Below are positions 14,556 through 25,814 of a DNA stretch of 64,000 bases, one piece after another. The position numbers and the translations under genes were made by a program. The notes beneath the pieces are model-generated. The model was not told the DNA's origin and ran no database searches. It saw nothing but the letters and a program-made list of their open reading frames with translations. Within the stretch, counting starts at the first letter, position 1. Each line of letters begins with the position of its first letter. Source of the DNA: Takakia lepidozioides (lineage: Eukaryota; Streptophyta; Takakiopsida; Takakiales; Takakiaceae); assembly GCA_030704615.1 (NCBI GenBank), contig CM060731.1, forward strand, positions 13,082,001-13,146,000, in the 5' to 3' direction.

Positions 14556-16754
14556 ATGACACCTACCTTCAATGGAAATCCAAGAGAGAAACGAAGTGGG
14601 GAAGGAGGCAACAAGTTGTGTTGTCACACTGGTGTGCAGGTGACCAGACCATGTAAAGATGGGGGACTGAAGGACGTAGAGCAAATTTTGTGTCTGATGG
14701 ACCAACGCTCCATTCTGGCATACCCCGACAACTATGCTCGTCTCGTGCAGGACTGTGCCAGGACGAAAGATCTTGGAGCTGGCAAACAGGTCCATGCTTA
14801 CATTGTCAAAAGTGGGTTGGAGCCAGACATCTTCACAGGGAACGCCCTTGTCAGCATGTATGCCAAGTGCGGAAGTGCTGTGGATGCACGACAGGTATTC
14901 AACAACATGCCGAAACGAGATGTGGTCTCATGGACCGCGATGATTTCAGGATATGCTCGGCAAGGGCACAGTGAAGATGCCTTTGAACTGCTCCGGCAAA
15001 TGCAGCAAGAAGGTGTGAAGCCAAATATGGTCACCTTCATCAGCATCCTCAATGCGTGTGCAAGCCCAGCAGCTCTGATAAAGGGCAGGTGGGTCCATGC
15101 CCATATCATCAAAGCTGGATATGAATCCGACGTCCGTGTGGGGACTGCCCTTGTTAGCATGTATGCCAACTGCGGGAGTGTGTTGGATGCGCGTCAAGTA
15201 TTTGACAAAATGCCCAAACGAAGTGTGGTCTCATGGAATGCGATGATTGCAGGATATGGTCAGCAAATGCATGGTGAAGAGGCATTTGAACTCTATCAGC
15301 AAATGCAAAGAGAAGGCATGGAGCCAAACATGATCACCTTTATGAGCATCCTCAATGCATGCACAAGCCCAGCAGCTCTCCAGCAGGGCAGGCACGTCCA
15401 TGCCCACATCATCAAAGATGGATCCAAGTCAAGTGTTTATTTGGAGACTGCCCTTGTCAGCATGTACTCCAGGTGTGGAAGTGTGCTGGATGCACTGCAA
15501 GTGTTCCACAAAATGCCTGAAAGAAATGTGGTTTCATGGAATGCGATGATTGCAGGATTCAGTGAACATGGTCGTGGTGAGGAGGCACTGGCACTCTTTT
15601 GGCAAATGCAGAAAGAAGGCATGAAGCCAAATAAGATTACATTCACTAGCCTCCTAAAGTCATTTGTAAGCCCAGTAGCTCTGGCACAGGGCAAAAGGGT
15701 CCATGCCCACATAAATGAATCTGGGTCTGATTCAGATGTCCATGTGGGGAACACCCTTGTCAGCATGTATTCCAAGTGTGGGAGTGTTGTGGATGCACGG
15801 CAAGTGTTTGACAAAATTATAAATCGAGATGTGGTCTCATGGACAGCAATGATTACAGGATATGCTCAGCATGGGTGCAGTAAGGAGGCCCTCCAACTAT
15901 TTGAGCAGATGCAGCGGGAACACGTGAAGCCTAACGAGGTCACATTCATTGGCGTTCTCTCTGCGTGCAGCCATATGGGCCTAGTGGATGAAGGCCGAGC
16001 CTACTTCTATTCCATGAGTCGAGATCATCACATCACACCAACTGAAAAGCATCACGGTTCCATGGTTGATCTCCTTGGCAGGGCAGGCCGCTTTGACGAG
16101 GCAGAGGACTTCATCGATAAAGTGCTGCTCAAACCAAGTGCTTCAGTTTTGGGGGCCTTGCTCAATGCTTCATTTATTCATGGCAATGTGGAACTGGCAG
16201 AACGTGCTGGAGCACGTATTTTGAGGTTGGAACCGCAGAGCTCTCTAGTGTACGTCTCCCTGTCTAACCTCTACGCCGCAGCTGGCAGGTGGGATGATGT
16301 TGCAAAGATGAGAAAAGTGATGGAGGAAAGAGGGGTGAAAAAGGAGGCAGGGTGCAGCTGGATTGAGATTGACAACAGGATACATGTGTTCGTTGCAGAT
16401 GACAGATCACACCCGCTTGCAGAGATGATCTATACCGAGTTGGAGGGATTGAGTAGGCTGATGAAGGATGCAGGATATGTGCCTGACACCCGCTGTGTAT
16501 TGCATAATTTGAATCAGCAACAAAAGGAACTGGCTCTCTGCCACCACAGCGAAAAGCTCGCAATTTCTTTTGGGCTCATCAGTACTCCCCCAGGGACACC
16601 TATCCACATCATCAAGAACCTTCGGGTGTGTGGGGATTGCCACACTGCCACCAAGTTCATCTCCAAAATTGTTGGGCGAGCAATTACTGCACGGGATGCC
16701 AACCGGTTTCATCATTTCAAGAATGGTGTGTGTTCATGTGGGGATTATTGGTGA
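14556..16754 (+). CDS. PLS-class pentatricopeptide repeat protein with DYW domain
   Basis: Predicted organelle RNA-editing factor (C-to-U), acting in mitochondria or plastids. The 732-residue frame is intronless. After a ~45-residue leader come L, S and P repeats from about residue 55 to 500, with hallmark stretches such as ALVSMYAKCG, DARQVFDKMP and VVSWNAMIAGY repeated four to five times. P2-L2-S2 repeats, E1 and E2 motifs, the GCSWIEI box near 597 and a complete DYW domain ending in CGDYW follow. The deaminase zinc site is intact: HSE at 664-666 and CGDC at 692-695, with further HH and CSC ligands near the end. The repeats are very alike, suggesting recent internal duplication. The start is the first in-frame ATG, but the leader is not strongly transit-like, so targeting is uncertain. 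PPR debris at 27.5-30.5 kb belongs to the same superfamily. Confidence 0.95.
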   Translation: MTPTFNGNPREKRSGEGGNKLCCHTGVQVTRPCKDGGLKDVEQILCLMDQRSILAYPDNYARLVQDCARTKDLGAGKQVHAYIVKSGLEPDIFTGNALVSMYAKCGSAVDARQVFNNMPKRDVVSWTAMISGYARQGHSEDAFELLRQMQQEGVKPNMVTFISILNACASPAALIKGRWVHAHIIKAGYESDVRVGTALVSMYANCGSVLDARQVFDKMPKRSVVSWNAMIAGYGQQMHGEEAFELYQQMQREGMEPNMITFMSILNACTSPAALQQGRHVHAHIIKDGSKSSVYLETALVSMYSRCGSVLDALQVFHKMPERNVVSWNAMIAGFSEHGRGEEALALFWQMQKEGMKPNKITFTSLLKSFVSPVALAQGKRVHAHINESGSDSDVHVGNTLVSMYSKCGSVVDARQVFDKIINRDVVSWTAMITGYAQHGCSKEALQLFEQMQREHVKPNEVTFIGVLSACSHMGLVDEGRAYFYSMSRDHHITPTEKHHGSMVDLLGRAGRFDEAEDFIDKVLLKPSASVLGALLNASFIHGNVELAERAGARILRLEPQSSLVYVSLSNLYAAAGRWDDVAKMRKVMEERGVKKEAGCSWIEIDNRIHVFVADDRSHPLAEMIYTELEGLSRLMKDAGYVPDTRCVLHNLNQQQKELALCHHSEKLAISFGLISTPPGTPIHIIKNLRVCGDCHTATKFISKIVGRAITARDANRFHHFKNGVCSCGDYW

Positions 16755-18640
16755 TTGTAAGTGGCCCAGGTGACAAACACAAGCTATTACTTCACTTTGT
16801 TCTTGGGCTAACATCTGTCTGTCTCTCTCTGATCTGTTCTTCCCCCAATGACATTGTTACGAGCATACGGCTGCATGTCTCAAGCTTTCGACCAATACAG
16901 ATATTGCACAACCTCACTCATTCTCACATGAATGAATTTTCACAGCTCGGTTCTTTTGAGAGGTACATCCTTCTTTCCATGGCTAGGAGTGTGATCTCGG
17001 TTTTTTCTCTGCTTGATTCCAGTCTGACTTGTTATAGAGAGTCCTCTACATCATCTTGGATCTTGATAGCCAAGGTGGTCAGCCTTGTTCCACTTCAAGG
17101 ATTGAAATGGTGATGCAAAAATAAAATTGTAGGAGCAAAGGCATCCTGCTGTGAAGAGCAGGGGGAGTGTAAGAATGTTGGTGAAAGATAACGAATTTCT
17201 TGACAGAAATTCATGCAGGCTTTGTCTCAGTGAGTCCAGGTAGAAGCTACAGTAGCATTTTCTGAAAAGAATGTTGTCCTTTTTCGTATGATGCGATTGC
17301 CAGGTCTGATATCAACACTCGTTAACCTGATTGTCATCAGCTCTCGACAGTACTATGATGATTGTGGACTGACTTTCCTACCTTGGTGGGTTTTAAAGCC
17401 CTCGAGTATTGAAACTGAGTAAGATGATTGGCAGCATTCATAGAACATGGCCCCAACATATTTGTGTTTTCTGAAGTTTGTAAAGCATTCAGACCGACAA
17501 ACCCACCTTGTTTTCAGCCATCCAAACTTCCAAACGGAGTTAGAAAGCAAGAGAGAAGAATATCAAAGATGATGTTGTCTTCAGTGATCCCTGTCATGAT
17601 GTAGTACTGCTTTTTCTGTTCAATCATCCCCATTTTCTTAACGGGCTCTATAACTCCTAGCTTCATACAGGCTAAAATGACTGTTACACTACTGGCTTTG
17701 GCACTTGTCAGTGTCACTTGTGCATTGTCAGAGTTTTGAACTAGTGAAAACTCATTTCCTAGATTATGTGCCAGTCACTCTGAAACAACCTCATGTGATC
17801 AGCCCACGACCATGTCTGCTGGCAGCTGCAGCAATGGAAATCCGTTATGATTGAGCCCAATGACTTGAGGAAACCTTGGCTTCAGGCAGAAGTTTCCATG
17901 GGCCTTCTAACCCTCTTTGACGGGTTCAATATGCAGTGCATTATCAGAAACAAAGCGAGAAGTAACTGAGACGGGGGAGGGATTTGTGAATAGGATGGAA
18001 CAGTCTCCAAAAGAAACAATGAACAGATGAAACTGATGGGACTCCAAGAAACCAAGGCCTCATCAAAAGAAAGAGCATGCGCAAAATGTCAGTCATGCTG
18101 TGCACTTTATCAGGAAATTCCGATGGTGAACATGCTATGTTAGGCCCTTCTTGAATCAATCTTAACTGAAGCGGATGCATGAACATGCCGAGGAGTGCAT
18201 GACTTTTAATCACGAACTTAAGCGCATAAGGTACACAAAGAGAAAAAGGGAAAATAATGACTTTTGAAGCAGGGAAGACAATGTCAGACTTTCTTGTACT
18301 GGAGGGCCCCACTGCATACCAATAACATATTTATTGCTCTCTCCAGACCACAACATTGTTATTAACCAAGGACGGGCTTCTGGGTTGATAGCAACGGTCC
18401 TAATGAGATTATATAAAACGAAGCACAGCCTGATAGTGAGCCTTGTACTTGCCATGAACTTTGTGGAATGCAGAATTCGCAGTGTCGGTTGGTGCCATCT
18501 TGTGCACAGCACTGTATTCTGATTATCTGATAGGCATGTCGATATTGAGCAGTGGCCACCGGTCTTCGAGGAGGTAATGGCAAAGATCACGCCTACCCAT
18601 GTGTTGGGGATCCCACAGAAAACTCAATGTCACGGGGAAT
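16755..18640. other. Intergenic, no gene recognised
   Basis: Minus-strand open frames at 17944-18312 and 18210-18590 have no recognised domain and overlap in different frames. The first few hundred bases are probably 3' UTR of the PPR gene. Confidence 0.45.
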
Positions 18641-18680
18641 CGTACAGTGAAGGACGAACTCCAGTGAACAGATTGAATCC

Positions 18681-18716
18681 AAGTGGAGTTCATCAGTGAA
18701 GGACTGAACTCCACTT
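18681..18716. repeat. Perfect 12-bp hairpin
   Basis: AAGTGGAGTTCA (18681-18692) pairs perfectly with TGAACTCCACTT (18705-18716) around a 12-nt loop. A third related piece, 'GGACGAACTCCAGTGAA', lies just upstream at about 18652-18668. No gene is adjacent, so a role as a terminator or small RNA is not supported. Confidence 0.6.
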
Positions 18717-19094
18717 CACAAAATTGCATCCAAATCTTTGAACAAGATAATCTCTGATCTCACTCGTGAGTAGGCTAGTGTTTGCTTCTCTCTAGTCTCT
18801 TCAATGCTCTAAGAGACCAATGATCCCAATTCCAAAGTTGATGAGAGTTCATCCCCGAAGTCTCATGAATCGTCTCCTTTTCCTTTTTCTTTTTCCAAGT
18901 AAACCGGAGCCACAGCCACTGGGCCTTGGGGAAAATTTAACCCCCTCTCTGGCAACACAGGGGACAGAGGCCCAACCCGAAGCCAGCACAGGGGAATGAA
19001 GCCATGACCAAAGGCAATGCACAGGCAGTCATACCCCACTGCCGGGCCACAGCCCCTGGTGTGGCATCTTGTCGTTTTCCGAGAAAGGGGAATA

Positions 19095-19215
19095 TGAGCA
19101 AGGAGCATACTTGGGGCTCTGGCCAAGTGCTTTGGCATGATGGTCAGGGATTCAAATCCCTTGTAGTTTCCATCTTGGGGGAAGTTCCTTGAGGGGCAAT
19201 TGGGAGTGCCTATGG
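19095..19215 (+). repeat. tRNA-derived SINE-like sequence
   Basis: 'GGCTCTGGCCAAGTGCTTTGGCATGATGG' is followed by a B-box-like 'GGGATTCAAATCCC' at about 19147-19160. The layout of a tRNA-like head followed by an unrelated body fits a SINE. A box match is weak. Confidence 0.4.
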
Positions 19216-19671
19216 AATAAACTAGAAATGTCGAGGAGTTTGCAAGCCCCAAAATCAACCCTTTATCTGTAGATCTCTAGGGGGGTCCAAGTCTATAGAT
19301 CCCTTGTTCTTATTAGAATAGCTTGGTATGGCCGTCCCTGGAAGCTTCTGTATGCTTTATGGCTAGCATGGTTTTGTTGGTTATGAAGGAAACCTGAGTC
19401 ACGGTTACAGAGGCCCTTTTGTATCACAGCCATGCAGCTTACCAAGGAATTGAACCCCATACCCTTAACATTGGAGCAAAGCATAACCCTGGATTTCAGA
19501 AAGAATTTTTAGACAATTTAGGAGCCTTGGTTCACTACAGCAAATTGGGGAAATCTACCCCCCAAAATTCACGTACAACAACACATCCCCCTAAATTTTA
19601 GGTCTTTCACTCTGAAATTTTCAGAGAGCATCTTCTGTTGAATTCGGAGGCCATTCACCCCAGCGAAATAT

Positions 19672-20545
19672 GGATATTCCCAGTGGAATGGGCACATACC
19701 ACGTTGGATGTGGTTGTGGGTTCAAACCAGTTTTGTACTGGTATGTGCCAGTTGGCCCGGGTATGTGCGCTCTATGAGCAAGGGTATTGTAGAACATACC
19801 AGTTGGGTATGTCTTGGGGCGTATACCCCGGCTATACCCTGGACCCCGGGTTTTGAACACTGGACCTACCCCCTTACCTACCATATCAGTATAAGTATAA
19901 ACTATTGTCGTACTGGGAGACCTGTATTGAGGATTGATGAAGCCAAGCTAGCATGGGTATGTGTAATGATACAATTTTTTTGTAATTACCCTCATTCACA
20001 TTTGTGCAATGTAAAAATATAGCACTATATCTTTGGGCTCCCAGCCGCTGGCATGATTGATTTGAGCCGCTGGCATCATCTATCCCAACCACTACAAAAT
20101 GGATCACCATAATATAACCATGTACCAAAAATATAAATCTATAACTAACAACATGGGTTTGTGGGTACAAATATAAGACATGTAAAAACAACGTGAAGTT
20201 AACCTTAAAATACCACAATATATAATATAATTGTCGAAGATACCAGCCATAACCATACCATTGCACATGCTTCCCCCGGTACGTCATATCCATGCCTAGG
20301 ACCAGGATATCTCAAAATTCGAAATACCCTTACCCATCCTAAAACCTAGCCGGTCCTAATCTACCCCGGGCCCTACCAGTTGGAGCCAAGTTGGACCTAC
20401 CAAGACTAGTGGGGTATGCCAAAATGGACATACCACTACAACACTGGCTCAAACCACGGTCTGGTGTGCCAGGAAGGTGTCCACGTTTCAGCTGGAAGGC
20501 AATAGCCCTTGTGGTGAAGAGACACCATAAGTTATGCGTCATACT
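19672..20545 (+). repeat. SINE-like repeat split by an insertion
   Basis: The left part (19672-19726) reads 'GGGCACATACCAC.TTGGA.GTGGTTGTGGGTTCAAA', ending in a B-box-like motif. The right part (20449-20545) resumes with 'TCAAACCACGG' and continues through the family body ('GTGTCCACGTTTC..CTGGAAGGCAATAGCCC', 'CACCATAAGTTATG'). The reversed copy at 23985-24112 shows the same head and body joined without the insert. Confidence 0.6.
19727..20448. mobile_element. 721-bp non-autonomous TIR element inserted in a SINE-like repeat
   Basis: The left end, beginning CCAGTTTTGTACTGGTATGT, and the reverse complement of the right end, beginning CCAGTGTTGTAGTGGTATGT, match at about 24 of 30 positions. TCAAA lies on both sides (19722-19726 and 20449-20453), consistent with a 5-bp target duplication. 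The arms are rich in GTATGT/ACATAC words. No transposase is encoded, so this is a MITE-like element. The superfamily is not clear. Confidence 0.6.
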
Positions 20546-20549
20546 TTTT

Positions 20550-21070
20550 TTTATGGATATAAAATTTCCACGGTCAAACATTTTTTGTCATGTAATCTTC
20601 ATTTGGGTTCCAAATTTTGTCTTTTCTTTTTGTTATAATCTCCCATTTGCAACGGTAAAACCTGCCCAGATTTTGTGTGACAATGTTCATGTCTCCGGTA
20701 GAGATGAGGTTGTAAGGTTCATCTAAGTGGACTAGGGTAGCATGTGCATTCGCCCATATGTAAAGACTTAAATCGAAGACCAAGAACAATTTCCTATGTA
20801 TCCAAGTGCGTCTCATAAGTTAAGACCCATCTAAGCCCAAGTGCAATCTCATATGTATCCAAGTACTTCTACCATTTAGAGGCCCAAGTGCGACCTCCAA
20901 TATCATTCCAACACTTAATTTTGTAATTTAGTTGAATTTTCAGCGACCAAAATTGGCCATATTTCTATGATTTTCGACCCAAGGTCCAAATTTTGTGAAA
21001 CCAAGTCGGAGTTTCCTTACTCATCGAGGGCTTTCCAAAGACTGGATGGATGCGCATACTATGTGGAAAT
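20550..21070. other. Intergenic, no gene recognised
   Basis: Near-repeats of 'CCAAGTGC..CTC.TA.GTATCCAAGT' occur at about 20800-20900. No gene seen. Confidence 0.4.
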
Positions 21071-21099
21071 ATTCAACTATCGCCTGAACAAGAGAAAAC

Positions 21100-21325
21100 G
21101 TCAAGAACACTTGAATTGACTGTTGCAAGAAATCGATAAGTGGCGAGGTCTTCTACGGCAAGGCTCTTGACATTCTTCATCATAATTGGATAAGAAATTA
21201 GTCTCTTTGGTTGATAACCTATAGTGCAAATGAAGAACTGACCTAAACGACATCCACTTATGTCACCGATATCTAAATGTATGGTGTTGTTATAGGAAAA
21301 CTCGGCCACTAATAAAAGGTCCATT
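21100..21325 (-). mobile_element. Ty3/gypsy integrase relic
   Basis: A minus-strand frame contains LLVAEFSYNNTIH followed by GYQPKR, matching the 'LPLAEFAYNN..H...G.SPF...YG..P' block near the end of the gypsy integrase core. Only ~75 residues remain, with no LTR recognised nearby. It is an old fragment. Confidence 0.7.
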
Positions 21326-21329
21326 CAAT

Positions 21330-23300
21330 TTTGTTGTCGTGGCCCTATGCCCAGTCCACCGTTTAAGGGAAGAAACGGACAAAAATGGCCGGGTATGCTT
21401 CTCACTTCCATGCATGGGGCGGCGGACGAGTTCATGTGTTGGTAGCGCATTGGTAGCGCAGCCCCATAAAATGGTAAAGTCACTCATACCTGCAGGCAGG
21501 TGGTAGCTACTAGCTAGCAAGCAATTGTCTCCGAGGAACGTGATAGAGTGAGGCGTGGATAGAGGGGGCGGACTACTCACAACTGGGGAAGGAATGCGAA
21601 TTGTGCGGTAGCACAAACCAGCTTGAACTACATAACCTGAGACCTCTTCAATATATCATGAAGGGGGCAAAGGCTCTTGTTAAGGCAGCCATAGCCAAAT
21701 CTAGAAAGTAGATCACATCCCCCGATTGGACAAGCCGTGTAGGAAAAAATGGCGAGATCTTAGTCCTTTCTCCGGAAGCGCGCTTTGCGCCAGAAGTCGG
21801 ATACTATATCGAAAAGCTGCTGGAGGCTCGAAGGTCGCAGAGACCACACTCCTGATTTGTGCGTGTCTTGCCCCGTTGGAGTGTGTGGCGCAGTGAAGCA
21901 GATGCTGTGAGCGTGTAGTTGGGCCACTCGGCAATAGGTACGCGAACAGATGATCGTCTCAATGGGATCAGAGCAGAGAAGAGACAAGGGATCATGAAGA
22001 GGAAATGGGATGAGAGCAGAGAAGAGACGAGACTTTCATGGGATCATAACAGGGAAATGCAGGAACGCCTCTCATAGAATTTTTTTTAGTGATAAATAGA
22101 GACCCTCTTGTTCCCAGAGTATGTTGCCGGAGGGCCACTCTAGACACACCCCGAATGAGCCACCAAAATGTGGTGGTGGTCAATGATAAGACTAGTTGCA
22201 GGTTTTGGCCTGTGGATATACATATATATATATATATATATATGACTCCAACTGGAGTTAGCAAAAATAAGAGCCTTTAAGGATGGATGGTTTAGACATG
22301 GCCTCTTAAGGGAAAACTCCAAGTCCAGTCCGCCAATTTTTTTCCCTTCAATAATCTTCAATAAAGCTCTAACTTAAGGGCTTCCTCCCCTTCCAACTAA
22401 AAAAAAGCCCGCCAGTGAATTTTGCCAAGACATTAGGGTATGTCTAATCAAAGGGGTGTATGTGACCAAACACCCCATAACTGCTTCTAGTTTTTTTTAA
22501 ATAAATAAAAAGGAAAACCTTGGAACAACAGCTTGGACCTTAGAGCGTCCTTCCATGTGGGATGAGCCCGGCCCGCAGAAAAAGGAGTTTGCCTGGTGCT
22601 AAAAACACATGGCTGGGTTCACTCGAGAATTTCAATGTCAGGTCACGGAGCTCGGAGCTCGACTTTAGCATGACGTGGTAAGGGGGCGCTACCACCTACT
22701 GCAGGCTTGCTGAACGGAAGCTTTGATAGCTTCCCATGTTTTGTTCCTCGATGTCTGTGCCAAGCTGCTGCATCCAAGGCCAGGCATTCACTCTCTGCTC
22801 GCACCCTGCAAAGCACCACGGGCCGCCATCTGCTTTGCTCGGCAGACGAAACCCAAGTCGAGAATCTGCGCTGCAGACAGGCAAGACGATGCAGGTTCCA
22901 TTCGTGCATTCACTCTGGCGATTCAACATTCATTCGATTGCTGTCGCCAATCTGGTTCGAGTATCGAACCTAAGGCTTAGGATTTCCCCACACCTAATCC
23001 CGAACCAGGATGCCCAGTTCGGGTTTCGGTCTGACTCGACCAAACATTTCAACCGTGCATGCCGCGAATACCGGGGACTGTCGTGCACTGTTTCCCGTCC
23101 AACGAACTCCAGGGTTTTGACGTGCCACGTATGCTTCGGAGAAGGTGACACCTGGCTCCCAGTTGAATTTGGATAATGAATACGGTATGACGTGCGAGGA
23201 CGTTGCTTTTTCAGAGGATACTACATATCGGCCACCCAGCACTGTCACGTGTCAGACATGCATTTGTCCAACAGCATCTACGCCTACTGTCGGATTGCAA
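21330..23300. other. Intergenic, no gene recognised
   Basis: An imperfect tandem pair ('GGGAT.AGAGCAGAGAAGAGAC') lies at about 21963-22045 and a (TA)n tract at 22218-22243. Overlapping frames of up to 146 codons on both strands at 22640-23180 show no known domain. Confidence 0.45.
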
Positions 23301-23303
23301 ACT

Positions 23304-23530
23304 GGCAGCGGGTAGCTCAGTTGGATAGAGCACTTTGTGTCGCCCTACTGGTTTGGGGCTCAAATCCTGCTTCCTCGGTGCGATGGTTTCGTGGCTGGGG
23401 ATTGATGGTGTCTGTTGTATGCTTCATTGGTTCTATGAAAGGGGGGTTTAATTTCCCCCCTCCTTTGGTAAGCGGCTGAATTATTCCAGGTTTCCCTTTT
23501 TAATAATAAAAAACAAATAATATAAACAAA
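23304..23530 (+). repeat. tRNA-derived SINE
   Basis: An A box, TAGCTCAGTTGG (23312-23323), and a B box, GGCTCAAATCC (23357-23367), are spaced as in a tRNA gene. The 5' and 3' segments do not pair as an acceptor stem. A non-tRNA body follows and ends in an A-rich tail ('AATAATAAAAAACAAATAAT', about 23500-23525). This is the structure of a SINE and not of a working tRNA gene. Confidence 0.7.
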
Positions 23531-23984
23531 GAAACAGGAAAAGGACAAAGAGACAAAATGGTCTGGTTGGTGCCCCACGCTTCTCAGCCGCTCTACATAC
23601 ATACATACACATACTCTCTATTCATGCATACATACCACCATGACGCACTACCGTCCATCCATCGGAACCTCATGTTTCATCATGCCCATACCATTAGTAT
23701 GGTAATTGTTTCAAATATGAATAAAAGGTAAAAAGAGAAAAAAAAAAAAAAAATTGTCCTTTAGTAGTTTTTGGCATTTTGTTTGTTTTTGGGAAGAAAG
23801 AGAGGAAGCCCTAGCAAACTTTAGAAGTTGGCTCCGCCTGTAAATGTAAGGGAAGAGTCTGAAACAAAACTTTGACCTTCCACACAACTTTAGTGTAATC
23901 AGTTCTCCCCATTCTACTGCAATCAGATCTCTTAGAGCACTCATCCTTAACAAACAAGAAAATGAAAGCAGATATGTATGCCGC

Positions 23985-24112
23985 CTCTCTCGTCACCCCA
24001 AGGGACTACTACCTCCAGGCGGGAAGGTGGAGACCTTTGTGATACCAATAGGTGGATTAAACCCACAACCACTTCCGAGGTGGTATGTGCCCATTCCCAT
24101 TGGGCGACAACT
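23985..24112 (-). repeat. SINE-like repeat, uninterrupted copy
   Basis: Read on the minus strand it has the head 'GGGCACATACCACCTCGGAAG', a B-box-like 'GGGTTTAATCC' (24054-24064) and the body 'GTCTCCACCTTC..GGAGGTAGTAGTCCC'. It matches the split copy at 19672-20545 and serves as its empty-site reference. Confidence 0.55.
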
Positions 24113-24206
24113 CGATTGTTGAAAGCGGATAAGTTGCAGTACAGTAGGTTTTGTCGGCTCTCTTGCGTAGAAGTGAAATTACGCATCTTGTTGAAGTCAA
24201 CGCGGA

Positions 24207-24342
24207 AAATGTAGTCAAAGGACCTTATACCATGTCAAGGCTTGGATTGCTATGTTGTGTTGTGTTGAGTCATACCACTTAATCTCACCTCTCTTTTATG
24301 TTTTGCCAAAGCAAGGGAGCCACTGCCGATTGCGGCTTGTTT
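24207..24342 (+). repeat. Dispersed repeat copy, partner at 8780
   Basis: Same family and orientation as 8780-8912, with the shared opening 'GTCAAAGGACCTTA' and closing 'GGCTTGTT'. Non-coding. Confidence 0.65.
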
Positions 24343-24839
24343 TATAAGCACACCCCCCAAAGGCAGCAAATACCCGCAAAAGAAAGAGGTTGTTGCCAAA
24401 AAAAAAAAATGGTTCAAATTTTTGCCAACTTTGGCTAGCGTCATCTCACTCTCTAGTTTTCAAAATTCCCAATAATGCAATGGCCCCCATCCTCGAGAGG
24501 TTGTGTTCTCAAAGTTCCAATTATGCATTGGGTCCCATCGAGAGGTGGCATATGGTTGATTTCATGATGAATAATGTCAAGACAATCTTGAATTGTAGTG
24601 TGTGGTCCCACTACTTAAGTCTCAAAGTTCACAATATCTTATGTGGGTCCTTTCTAAAATCAAACTTGCCCTTTCTATAATTTTTTATTTATTTTTTTAA
24701 ACAACTATCCCGCAAAGCTTCAATTTAAATAATTGTAATAGATACGATTTAATGAATTCAACAATAGGACAGTGCCATTTTGCGACTAGCTGACATTGGG
24801 TAGAAATTCTTCGACAATTTTTTGTTTTCAAACGGGAAC

Positions 24840-25290
24840 AGGGAGAAACAACTTATAATTCAGACTCTTACAAGAATATGGTAAAAATAACCCCCTTCCA
24901 GTTATGAGCCGTACTTGTACGTGCGTGAGGTTGCGATGACTTGTTTTGAGTGTGGTGGAGATGTGGCACTGCTCTTGGTGTACCGCCTATGTTTTCAAAA
25001 TGAAACGGTAGGAACAACTTACAGTTGAGGCTCTTCAGGAGACAACATTCCTTGTCTCCTTCGTTTACGACTTTGAGCAAGTCCATGTAGATATGCTTAA
25101 AAGAAGAAAGTAGGATATTTCAAATGCGAGATGCACCAGCAATGGAAGCCCCTTTCATCAATTGCCTTCATTGCTCTTACAAGATGAAGGAGAGATAATA
25201 ACCCCCTTTCCATTATGAGCCCTACTTTTGTGTGCGTGTAGTTGTGATGTTTTGAGCATGGCGATGCGGCTTTACTCTTGGTGTCCAAGA
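24840..25290. repeat. Two ~110-bp direct repeats
   Basis: 24872-24991 and 25185-25294 share 'AACCCCCTT.CA.TTATGAGCC.TACTT.T..GTGCGTG' and 'GCTCTTGGTGT'. They lie about 310 bp apart in direct orientation. No gene is present. Confidence 0.55.
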
Positions 25291-25291
25291 G

Positions 25292-25782
25292 TAGTGGGAT
25301 AGCCGGTTAGGCAGAAATTAGTTTGAAAAAAAAGTATTTTTGACAAGAGTGCCTAACTTTGAAAGATTATCTTTAACTTTCAAAATTTTATCTAAAACGT
25401 TCCTATGGTATAAAAACTTGAGTTTAAATTAGAAACAAATCTAAAATAGAAAAACAAATCTAAAAATGACATCCATTTATAATGATAGTCATTTAAAACG
25501 TCATCCCGCATGGACTCAATTTTCAATTTGCATCCATGGCAGCGGCTGAGTTTTCATTCAAAACGTCATCCATGGACTCAGTTTTCAAATTTGCATCCAT
25601 GGCAGCGGCTGTATTTTTATATTTTTGTGTTCTCATTTTGTGATCATTATTTTTAGTTGCCTAATTTGAAAAAATTACACATCAAAAATGCCTAATTAAA
25701 TTTTTTTCTCAAAAGTGCCTAACTGCCAAATGGCCCCAAAGTAATTATTAGGCAGGCAAGTCCCTAACCGGCTATCCCACTA
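25292..25782. mobile_element. 490-bp MITE with perfect terminal inverted repeats and TA duplication
   Basis: The left end GTGGGATAGCCGGTTAGG (from 25294) is the exact reverse complement of the right end CCTAACCGGCTATCCCAC (to 25780). TA flanks both sides, as for Tc1/mariner-type elements. The interior is AT-rich, with no transposase and several 'GTGCCTAA' or 'TGCCTAA' words near both ends. It also contains two ~60-bp tandem units at 25495-25555 and 25558-25615. Confidence 0.8.
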
Positions 25783-25814
25783 TGGTATGTATAGGACACC
25801 AACTGGAGTTAGAG

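Noticed and set aside
17944-18590. Pair of long minus-strand frames after the PPR gene
   Set aside because: They overlap in different frames and no motif was found. Could be a very old relic but I cannot name it.
22736-23176. 146-codon frame in GC-richer intergenic DNA
   Set aside because: Open frames on both strands overlap it and none shows a domain. Composition effect more likely than a gene.
23304-23380. Possible tRNA gene with A and B boxes
   Set aside because: The ends do not form an acceptor stem and a SINE-like body with an A-rich tail follows. Called as a SINE instead.
24872-25613. Regular repeats as a CRISPR-like array
   Set aside because: Only two to three copies, imperfect and AT-rich, in a plant nuclear context with a MITE. 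Not an array of short repeats and spacers.
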